Assembly (NCBI RefSeq): GCF_001577835.2
Contig: NC_029518.1
Location: 88,580,979 to 88,644,978 of the forward strand
Length of the DNA stretch: 64,000 nt
Reading direction: 5' to 3'
DNA from: Coturnix japonica
Taxonomy: Eukaryota; Chordata; Aves; Galliformes; Phasianidae
Shown here: positions 50,101 to 62,100 of the stretch, piece after piece
Numbering within the stretch: the first letter of the stretch is position 1
How the letters are laid out: each line of letters starts with the position of its first letter
Made by a program: the position numbers and the translations under genes
Notes under the pieces: generated by a model
What the model saw: the letters and a program-made list of their open reading frames with translations, nothing else
Told to the model about the DNA's origin: nothing
Database searches by the model: none

Positions 50101-53100
50101 TCATGAAATATGTAATATACGGATAGAAAAATATATGGATAGAAGGAAATTAAAAAAAAAAAAAAAAGAAAAAAGAGTCACTGGCTGAACAGAGGAGGAT
50201 CACAATAAAAAGAATGGTAAGATGAGGTGCTGTTATGAAAGCATTTAGAAACAAAAGCATTAAAACAAGGATAGTGTAACAAGAAAAAATTCTTGTCCTC
50301 CAGGTTGCCATGAATATTGTTTCATCGACTTACGCTCCAATCCAGTTCCTGCTATTTTGGCTAGTTTTACACTAAGAATCCCTTCAATCGCCATTCTCTA
50401 AAATGTAATAATTAAATTTTTCACTTCATGGATAGAATTAAAAAAAAAAAAAGTAATGTTTTAAGGCTCAAATTGTAAGGTCAGACCTTCTTTTTAAGTC
50501 TGTGAAGTAAATAATCAAAGATTTGGTAACATGGAAATTAGGAAGGAAGTTAAGCTGCTTTGAGTCCTTTCACTATGCTTTACCATACATTAAATTTTAC
50601 TTCATTTTTTTGTTTAGTATCCAGGTTTTCCTATCCAGGGCTGATTTGTGATTACAATAGCATCACAATACTAGATAGAAAGTAGAGCATGTTTATGCTG
50701 CATTCCCCATTGTAATTCCAGTTACCCAACCCTGTTTTCAAGAAGCCAGCTCAGATATTGGTGGCAGCCAGATAACAGGAACAAGACCAGATCCATCTAG
50801 TCACTCCCAAGTTATCTCTCAAAGGTGAAAAATAATAATAATAATAATAAAAAATAAGCCCTTGTTGATCTGCTCATTGCTGTTGTTATATGGCAACAAA
50901 GAAAAGAAAGGCAGGTAGACCAAAATATACACAGGGTGTCAAAAACTGTGGATTAACATTACCAAGTATTAATGTTATAAACTTAACTGTTCTTTCCTCT
51001 TTAACAAACCCAGCAGTATTCTAAGCGATGGAAACAGCAAACTGAAAAAATCCAGGATACCGTGCAATCATTTAAATGCTACCTGCTAAATGTTATCACT
51101 TCTATGGCTACAGTATAGGATTTTGCTCCTCAAAACTGATCTAATAATAGAACACCGTTTTTTATACTGACATTTACTTCCCACATTGGAGGAACATGAT
51201 GATAAGACTAATCTTCTAGGAAACAAGAGACACGAGCATGAGTATTTCTGGGCTGAGTAAGGAGCTGAAACCAACTCTCCCACCCTTTGGCAAGTGTTCC
51301 AGCTATTTGACCAAAACGTGACCATCACTTTATGTCTACTAGCTCTCTTTCAAAAAGAATGAGTGACTCTCAGACAGATGTCTACTACTGCAGAAAATGG
51401 CACCACACTGTGGAATTTACATTTATGTAGATGCAAAAGTGAGATTCATCTGAATCACCTTTTGCTGTACATGTCCAAGAGCGCTCTATGCTCCCTTTCT
51501 ACTTTTTTATTAGGATAACACCAATTCAATCTTACAAACAACTCTTCCTATATATGAAAATGTAAGCAGAGTTAGACATAGATACATACATTTGGTCAGA
51601 TGAATCACAGTCTATCACAAAAATCCTCAGTGATGTTTCTAAACATTAGAGTAGGGCAGGAATTCAAACACATTCCTCCAAACCACCCAGTATGAATGAA
51701 AAGAAATGCATTCTTTTGCTATGCGTAAGCTCTTCTAGATTGACTTTTGAAGGCGCCCAGTTCCCTCCAAGGTTCATTAGAATGACAAGTACTTAATGTC
51801 ATAGCTCAGCTTCTAATCAGTCTTGTTTCCTTAAAAACCTCACAGCTCCTCTTAATGACTCTTCCCATATCTAAGCCTCATTTCCCTACCAGCTTCTAGT
51901 TCACAGGAACAGTAATAGACATTATCAGTAAAGGTAGGCTAAGTAATAGATAATGCAATGTCCTTTGAATGAGTAAACAAACATAATGATGGTTCTTATA
52001 ACTTAAATGAGGTTTACAGAAGATGACACACTAGATTACATATCAGTGGTTGCCAACATTTGTGGTCAACTACTGATATCAACATATATATCACATTAAT
52101 TACAGTAAAATGTTCTAAACAATAAAGTACATAGCAGCTCTTTTGTTACCTTGGCTTGTTTGGAGGAAGCTGTCGACTTGGTCGTCTGATGGACTGGTTT
52201 GGCTGTACCTTCATAGAAGTTCTGGGAGAAGATCTAGCAAAGGGGTCTGGTGCTGGAGGTTTCTTGGGTATTTTTTTCACCAGTCGGCTCACCCATTTTT
52301 GCTGTTCTTCTGTAGAATTAGCTAACAGTAGTAGATTCTTTGCCGTTGAAATATCATAATACACTGTAGTGAGAGTTTTTCAAATAAAAATGAATATTAA
52401 TTCTTATTTTTCTGAACATGTCCTCCACATCAAAAATTTCACTAGATACTATGCATTTCCTAAAATTCACCATCGATTCACTCAGCAGTGCTGCACAACA
52501 AGAAGCCTTACAACAACCATGCTTTACCATGCCTTCCTGTGCAATGCTGACAAAACAGCTGGTATGGACCTATCCACTCATATGAGATTCACTCTCAACA
52601 GTGAGCTGATCCTCCTGTAGACACCTTCAGAAAATCTGACAGCTACATACCCACTGAAGAAAAACCTACCTGTTTAAGTTCAGTTGATGTCACAGACTAG
52701 GATTCTATGATCCACTAGCATGCCTTGAGACTCCAGCAACTATACACATATTCAAATATCTGCTAATTACCTTTGCAAGGTGCTATAATCTCTTCTTTTT
52801 TATCCATATGATCTTTGTGACATTTGATATGGCAACGACGACATTCTAGAGCAGGAGGAGGCTTAAACATATGCCAAAGAGGCTTCATACAAGCTTCACA
52901 ATTGGTTGGAAAGTGATAAAGAGTAGGTATAAACTCATGTCCTTTGTGACAAATATAATTTGACTTCTCTCCCATAGGCTCCACAGGAAATTCCTGCTCC
53001 TTTTTGCTCTCTCCTTCATTGGCATATAGAATCTAGAATTAAAGCAAAATAATCTCAGTATTCCTAAGTGACAAACACAAATTCAGAGTAATTCCTGAAT

Positions 53101-56100
53101 TTGAAAAACTGAAGAATAACACTGAAATGAATATTTTCAACAATTTTGTAGTAAACAGTTCAATTAGAGAAAGTTAGGGAAATACTGTTAAGAACATGAT
53201 ATGCCATGTTTGTTACGCTATAAACATTAATTTATTATCAAATACCTGGAATATCCTTGGAATTTCCTTGGCATCTGCTCTGTACACATCAGTCTGCGTA
53301 ACCGGTCGGACATGGAATAATTTGCTATAAGAAATTAATTCAATAAAGACAAAAATTACCAAAATAATAATCCCGTCTTTCAGTCCCGCACATGAACTTT
53401 CAAGGCCAAAATAAACACAAGTCACAAATATACAATTTTTTTAATAAAAAAAAATGATAGCAATGAAAAGCTGACTTTAGCAATTGCTGGGAGCTTTCTA
53501 ACACAATCCTCCGTTCACACTCCCAACCTACAAATAGCCATAATCTGTATTTATTAAGGAAATAAACTAATTGTATAACCCACTTATAAGCACGTGTTGT
53601 AGTGAAAATATACAAACACTGAAAATTACAGCCTCAGCTACAGATTTCTTCACACTTCTTGCTACAGTGTGTGTGTGAGACACATCTAGCTCAGCTGGTG
53701 GAAGCAGTTCCCTTATGCCATTTCAGTGCTGTGTGGGTTAACAAACATCTCAACAGAGCTAACTGTAAAAGTACACTTAGGTTGGTACTGTGCTCCAAGA
53801 CCAGATCTTTCTAAAAGGCCTTTCTGACAAAGTCCACCTGCAAATCAGAGGAAGCAATCTTGCGTGATAATACTTACTCTATGTCTAATACCATATAGGG
53901 ATTAGATTGTTCTTTATCTTGTTCACTGTCATAGAACAGGATCTTCTTACTGCTTACAATTACATACTGTTAGAAGAAAGAAAAGGATAAAACAAACATT
54001 ATAATCCAGCTGATCACATTGAAAATGTCACAGCAGTAATTTTCTACAGTTTTATTAAATGGTAGCTAAAAGCACAATAGTAGTACTGTACCTGACTCCA
54101 CACTTTGTCAGTAAATTCACTGCACTATGAAATTTTACTACCTGATGCATTAGTTTACATAATCATATTAATTGGTACACAAAGAAATGTAAGTATCTGT
54201 GTGGAGATCAAAATGCAAGTAAGAGAGATTAACAGGAAAACTTCTAGTTTCTAATTTACAGACTTAATTTTCTCTCAAAGCAACAATAATTACCATCTTA
54301 GGATGCCTACTTTACATGCGCAGCTCACAACTAATAGGCATCACACTCACAAAGATTAGAAAAGCTGGGTACCCGTAAGACCTCAAATTTCTAGAGTTTT
54401 ATCCAGAATGAACAGTTTGACTGAGCAAACTGATAGCAAACTGCACAGGTTACTCTTTGGGTAAAGACCACCAAGAAGGGTACTGAAAAGCAATCAGTAA
54501 GTGAGAGCTGCACAGAGCAGGTGCACAGTCATTAGTTTTCTCTCTTAAATAAGGTATTTCTGAAAAGCATCTGTTTCCAGTCTACAATGAGTTCTACCTA
54601 CACAGTGCTGTTGAGAACATACAAACAAATGTCTGAAGACTGTAAGTGGCTGTTTTCACCTCTGTCAGGACAAAAAGGTGCCTTAACAGAATTACATGTT
54701 CAGAGAATGGCTTGGGTTGGAAGGGACTTCTGAAGTTCATCTAATCCAACCCCTGTAACTCTCAGACATAGCTGTATAAGCTACTATACTTTATACATTT
54801 AAGTAATTACAAGAATATGTATCGTGAAGAACACGAAGGCGCTGAAAATCTGCAGTGAATATAAAATCCAAACTATGCATGAAACAATAAGAGATTTTAA
54901 AAAGAAAATGGTTGTATTATTATTGGTTACCTTTTTAACCCAACCAAATTTTTTAGTGTTATTTCGAACAGGTAGCGATAACCAGCCTTCCAATCTTGAT
55001 TCTGGAAAACCAAAGCAAAACAGAACATGCAATGAAGAACATAAGTATACACAAAACAATCTTTTTGAGACTACTGTGCATTTAAAAATATGTATTGAAG
55101 ATCAATAAAAAAGTAACAAAGCAAAGATGAAACATAAAACGTCTTGCAAAGTTTATCACAGTAAATTGTCAGAAACCAGTTAGTGTATTCCCCCATACAG
55201 CAATAATAAACAACGTGATTACAACAAACTAGTAGGTATGAGGAAGAAGGGGAAGAGCAAACTTGCAGTTATACCACATGCATTCCCTGAATTGTTATTG
55301 CTGTTATTTCTAAAGAGATTTTTAAAACTCTTTCAACCTTTAAGACTTACAAAAACGTTGTCTGAAGATATTAGTAAACCACACAACATTCAATTATATA
55401 TAAAAGACAGAGCAAAGTACCACCACCAATGTACCTATATCCTCTCTACTAGAGGTAAAAATTCAGAAATTTTATATTCTAATTCATACTTCTTTTTTGC
55501 ACTATGAATTTATCCATATTTCTAATTCTGCCTAAATCTCCTAGAATTTCTATTCCAGAGTAAGTAATTTTTGGCTACGCCCAAGGCCTTGCCTAAACTC
55601 AACTGCTTTTTCATGCACTTGTGATATTTAGTATTACTCCATCACATCAGTCAGATGCCCCATCCCTGCAGGCATTCAAGGCCAGGCTGGATGTGGCTCT
55701 GGGCAGCCTGGTCTGGTGGTTGGTGACCCTGCACATAGCAGGGGGGTTGGAACTCGATGATCATTGTGGCCCTTTTCAACTCAGGCCATTCTGTAATTCT
55801 ATGATTCTACGATATGATATGATTTTATGACATTTATCTACAGCATCAACCCTTCAACTGTTGTTTGATGTACACATTTCAGCAATAACCAAAAGCCTGC
55901 CTTGCTCTCGGTAACATGTAGCATCTTGTAGCCTTTGCCACTATTTTTCACAGTACCACTATTTATAAAAATTTCTATCCAGTGTGGGAAGGAATTTTCC
56001 CCTTCCCTTTCTGAGTTAAAAATTCTGAAGCTCTTGATATTAACAAACATAAGGCCATAAAAGGACATGCCCCACAACTGCAAAAGCTATGTTCTTTCTC

Positions 56101-59100
56101 AAGAGATGGCACTGGCAGACCTGCGCCCAGATTTAATGTAGGTTAACAAACAACAATTGGATATTCATAGAATTTCTGTTATGTCTACAGGGACTTGAAA
56201 AATATTTACACAGTACGTCTGTAAGCACCAGGAGGAAAATAAACCCCACAATATCCTATCTCCAATTTGCTGCTAGAAAACAGTCCTAGTTTAGACATGA
56301 TTGTACTTTAGAACAAAATAAAACCATGCACGTACCACAACAACAGCTAACAAGGAAAAAATATGTAAATACTTAGTGATGGTTTTAGCTGAGAATGAAG
56401 TAAGCACTGGACAGGCATTATGCTTTAGTCTGGTTTGAGGAAATAATGTCAACATTCCAAAACAAGTTCTGCCTTTGATTGAAAGACATTCACAATTTAG
56501 ATGTGCCCCATGTAAAATACAGAAATATGTATGTAATTAGAAAATCCCATCGCTGACGTTAACACTAGGCAGAAGTGTTATTCACGACAGTGCTGTCATA
56601 TAGAAAGAGTACAGAACTAATAAAACAGAGTTCTGTTTTACCAGAGCCATATAATTTCATTATATTCCTTATGCATCTGGGAAAACAAATTTAAATGAAT
56701 TTTACTTGCCTCACCATAAAAGTATTGAATATAAGATTCAGTGTAAGGAGGAAAAAAAGAAGTTAATATTCAGAAGACTGAATTTCTATGACCAAGCAAT
56801 GTACATTCAGAGTGTGAGGGCTGATACCTCAACACTTCACTGAAACACAAAGATTTGACTTTCTGGTATCCAGTATCTTAGGGTCATGCTGATAGCTGAA
56901 GATACTGGGCAGAGTCTTCCTTAAGGACAAGACAATAAGGAATAAGGATCTATTCAATGCTTTAGTAAAAACGGTGTTTTATAAATGGCAATAAGCATCT
57001 ATAAATATTCAGGTAAAACAAGCCAATTACTTCATGTCAATTTTTCATGTCATTACAATGTTTACTGCCATTTTTTAAAAAAAGTAATGTATTAGTAAAA
57101 GTTAGTTATGAAATAGAGAAAAGGGAGCAATATAGACAACACCGAGCAGTTCTCAGGGATGTCACCTGTGCTATCAACTTCTGTAGGGCTTTGAGAACAA
57201 GACAAAGGTTCTTCTTCTGAGTCAGAATCAGAATCGAGAAGCATGCGAGAACTGGAAGGCTTAGTGGCAATACTGACAGAGGTGGAAGAGTGCTTGTAGG
57301 TAAAAGACATGGATTCCATAGTGTGGGATTGAGTGATATGGACTGAACATAAAGAATAAAGGAGGAAAAAGGTAGAAAAGAAGTCAAAACAGAGTCCCTA
57401 AAAAGAGAGTATTAGTTTTACATTTAATCACAAAACATAATAACTGCAAATAAACCATTGTAATTCAGATGAAAAAAGGATTAGTTGCAGTGTCAGACAA
57501 TACCATCTTTTAAAGAAATGTCTTTAAATAAATTAAAGAATGAAGTATGATTACTGATAGAAGTAGTTAGTGCGTGGATAGTGAACTCTACCAAAACACT
57601 GATCGGTGATAGAAGCACTGTATTAAGACAGAAAGCCCCAGAAACATCAAATACTTCAATTTTCATGATAAAACAGGTAAGAAAACCAATTCATGGAGAA
57701 ATATTAATACAAGTAACATACCAGGGAATCCATCATCTGCCTCAGCATCTCCAGGTCCGCTGCCTATGCTACTGTTGTCTAGACCAATGTGTAATGACTG
57801 TAGTTGTGACCGAAGCTGTTCAATGTCGCTGTCTTTGCTGTCCAGAGTCATTTGGAGTTCAATTCGAATCTGACTCTCTTCTGCTATTTGCTGAAAGGAT
57901 AAAAGGTTTCCTACTGTCACAAAACTCAGATACTCAAAGAAAATGTAAATATAAAATTATGGAGACTTTGCAGTCAGTCTCAATATATGTGCTGCATCTT
58001 TCATTCAAGGAAATTCAGGAACAGAGACTGTACACACTACCTTAAAAGACCAAATAATTTCACAAAATGTTACAGAAAATGTTATCAATGTTTACACTTG
58101 TTAAGAGGATCTTACTGCCTGCATTTCATTGATTTCTTTCTGATATTTGATCATCATTTGCGTTAACTTCTCTCGTTCAGATTTCAGTTCCATGTGCAGT
58201 TTCCTATTTTCCTTTTCCTTCCGCCGCACATCGGTGTCAGCTCCACGTTTGACTGGACCCTTCCGATTCATGATCTCAGCCAACTTATTCACAGCCTTCC
58301 CATGGAGGAAAAAGAAGCAAAAAACAAACAAATAAATACAGAGATATGCTGCAAAGAAATACTCTTCTCTACTACCTGTGACCAAGCACTTCTAATCTAA
58401 CTGTGAGCTAACATCTCTGCATATCCGGTAGCTGAAAGTTACTTGCATTAATCAAAACTGAATAGTGCCATTTTCACTTTAAACAAATGTTTTTTTAGAA
58501 GACTGCTACTCATTTAAATGCTCATCATTTTCAATTAGCTCATGGATTAAAATGCCACTTACTGTTAAAAACAACTGATATATCTACTTAGCATAGGCAA
58601 AAAAAGATAAATTTGACATATTTTACTTGATCAGGGAAAGAATGAAGTGTTAAGTTTTCTACTAAACATACAAACACTTTACTATTAAATCATGGGCACT
58701 TATCTCTTCAGACACATTTTGCCTACCTGGGTTTTCAGTGTTCTTTCATTCAACAGTTGTTTTTCAAACTGTGCTTTAATATTTCCTATATTTGCTTCTT
58801 CTTCTTTTAACTTTGCAATTTCTGTAACAAGGTTAATTCAAACAAACAAACAAAAATATATAAATGAAAGCACATTACAAAAGAAAACAGCACTTTTACA
58901 AACAAAACTGTAGGCATGATGAACTGCATTTGGATCAGGGAATACATACGTTCTTGTTCCTCCTTCAGTTTATTATTTAGTTCTTCTTTCTCATTAGCAA
59001 GATTAGCCACATCACTTGTTAGTGTTCTATTTGCTTCCTCCAGCTACAAAGAAAAAGTACATGTGACCATGTAGTTAAAAACACATGGCATATGAAAACA

Positions 59101-62100
59101 CTACAGCATAAAAGGAAATGCTTCAGACAGAAACCAGATCAAGTATAAGATGACCAGCACAGGGGTACAGAAGAGTTACAGGGAAGAAACAGGGTACAAG
59201 ATTTGTTTGTGTTTTTTTTGTTTTTTTTTTTAACTAGTTAATTCAAAGAAAATAAATAGTTTTAAATATCGGAAGGAGTTGCATAACAAATTTAAGTATG
59301 CTAAACTTAAACTCTGTCTATTACTCACAGAGGCTATGGTGGCATCCTTCTCAGTGAGTTCCTGTTTATGCCGAGCCATCATTTCTTTGATCTCCAGTTC
59401 TTTCATAATCTTCTCTTTTTCCAAATCTGAGTACTGTTCTTCAGCAATGGAACGTGCAAGTTGTTCTGAATCTGCTTTTGTCAAAGTGATTTCTAGTTGT
59501 GCTGCCAAGGAATCTCTGCAAATTATTGATACATACAGTTAACTCAAAAAATGGGAGGTTACTTAAAACAAAACAAACAACAAAACAAAACAAACCGCCA
59601 AAGCCCAGCTGAACAAAAATAGCAGAAAGCTGTCCTAATCTATATATTAACAATACAACCAGTACCTCTCATCCTGTAACTCTTGTATCTTTTGCTGCAT
59701 CTCTTTACAAAGTTTGGTCTTTTCCTCACATTCTTCTTTAAGTTCTCGAACCTGTGTCTTATACAGAGTCTAGAATTTGAAGTAGGAAAGAAAAGGATGT
59801 GACTTACATAATCTAGCTTGAAGGCATACAAAAATTGATACAAGATGACATGGTATGCTGCTCTTTAACCATAGGCTCAGTTCAAGCATAACCATCCAAA
59901 GCTTACTCTGAATTTAATGATTAAGCAAAATCTCTCACTGGTTCTTTGCCAAGTTTGGTTATTATGCAATAACTTTATCCTAAGCCTTAAATACCACATG
60001 ATTGTTTGAATACAGCTTCAGTGCTTCCTGGACCAGATGTGGACCAAAAGTCTTGAAACATCCAGAAAATTATTCACATGATGGAATGAGCTGCTCAACT
60101 TCTTCCTTCCCTTAACCTGAGCTTGGGATGCCCTTCTAAAGCTGGCACATTTCTTAATATGAACTCTTTCATACTGCTTAGAGATCAAGGAGCGGTAACA
60201 GGGCTGCAGTCAATTATGAAGGCAGACCCAGGAATAAGAATTAACTTTAAATTAGAGGGATGAAGAGCTTCATGGCTGAGAGAAGAAGAAAAGGTAACGT
60301 TATACCTAGTAAGCAGATTGGTATAAAAGTAACGAAGCATAAAACATACCGAGAAATACTGTTCAGCTTCAAGTTGGTCTTGAAGCTCTTTCATCTGTCC
60401 ATCTGCATCTTGACGTTCTCTAGAAAGCAACAGAATACATCAAAGAAAAGACACGAAGATTCCAAACAAGTAAACAGGCTGCATTCACATTCTTTATATT
60501 CTGCAGTTCAATCTGAGTCTTTTTCAGTTTAATATTGTTAGCATACTAGCTAGAACAGTGTCACTGATAAAGCAAACAGCCACTGACAACCTCTCTTAGA
60601 ATGTCAATATTTTTTTGCAATAAATCAATCAATTACCTCAGCCTTCTGCTAAATGCATGTCTCTTAACTCCTCCAATTATTCTGTTCTCCCCACCCCCCC
60701 ATTTTCTTTTACACCTTCTTCTTTCAGGTTTTCAGCACAAATCTTCACGATCAACGTGGCTCTTGGCTTTTCAAAAAGAAAACTACAGCTCAGCATTACT
60801 TTAAAGAAAGTAAAATAGAGCAGATCTGCTTACTTGCGGAGTTCATTGTTTTGTTTCTCCAGACTTAATTTGATTTCCTGAAGATGGTTATTCTCCTGTT
60901 TTAGCTGCTTCTCTGACATTTTTAAGGTGTTGACCTGTTGCGTTTGCATCTTGAGGTCATTTTGAGTGAGACAACGCTTTTGTGTTTCTTGCTCTATTTT
61001 TAAAGTCAGGTTTTTAACCTAAAAAATAAACAGAAACATGAGGCTTATGAATCTACATAAGGAAGAAACATGTAAACACTGTTTCTTATTGACACTTCCT
61101 ATACAATTTGCTCCAAATGCAATGCCTCCTACTTATTTCCATGTAAAGTACAACACATACAGGGAGCAAAATCACACTACATAATAGAGGAAATTCTCAG
61201 CTACTACTTTTCAACATCACCACCACCAGCTAAGCATTTTTGCCAGTGACAAACAAGAGCCTGAATGCTGCATTCATAAAAATCTATGCCAGTGGTGACT
61301 CATGTTTTAACAGCTGCTATAATGGCATTGTTGCTAGGAAAATGCTACCCATGCTGTCCATCTTTCATCGGTCCAAACAGATATAAGTCAGAACATGTCA
61401 AATCTGGACTATATATAGTGTGTGTGGTGGGACAGTCCAGATAAGACTGGCAGTGCATTCCATGGTCTTCAAATTAGTATGAGGCCCGGAGTTATCGTAT
61501 TGCAAGAGAAAGATTGTCTTCTCCGACCTGACTCTAAGTTTGAGCTGTCAGCTTAGTCACTGTTGCGATGTTAAGGCCAGAGGTGATGGTTTGTCTTTGT
61601 TCCAGGAAATCCAGAAGCGTCATCAATTTCCTCTTCCATAAGACAGGGCACATCATTTTACCCACCGAGGGCTGCATCCTGAACTTTTCTTTCAATGAGG
61701 AATTCACATGTTGCCACTCCATGGACTGTTGTTTTGACTCTCACTTGTAGCATGACATCACATCTCATTGCTGGTAATGATGCGATCCAGGAAGCTCTCA
61801 CCTTCAGCCTTGTTCTGGCTTAATAGGTCTTGACAAAGTTTTATATGGTGTTTCTTCTGCTCCTGTGTGAGCATTCATGGGACTCACCTGGTGCAAATTC
61901 TGCAGTATTCCACCATTGTCACTAATGCAGTGAAGCCAATACCCAGCTCCAAACACCCTAATTGTAATCCTCAGATGACCTGATCAAGATACATTTTGTA
62001 GTATGAGAGCCATGCATGGATATCTTGAATGTTGTTTGTCTTCAACATCACTGTTGCCACTGCTGAAACACACCACTCATCACCTCACGAGCTCACATCT

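Larger units (their letters stand above)
48263..52149 (-). other. ROCK2 last intron
   Basis: 3.9-kb intron that holds the candidate acidic terminal exon and an AAT microsatellite at 50830-50850. The 184-codon plus-strand frame at 49082-49636 is antisense to that exon. Confidence 0.8.
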
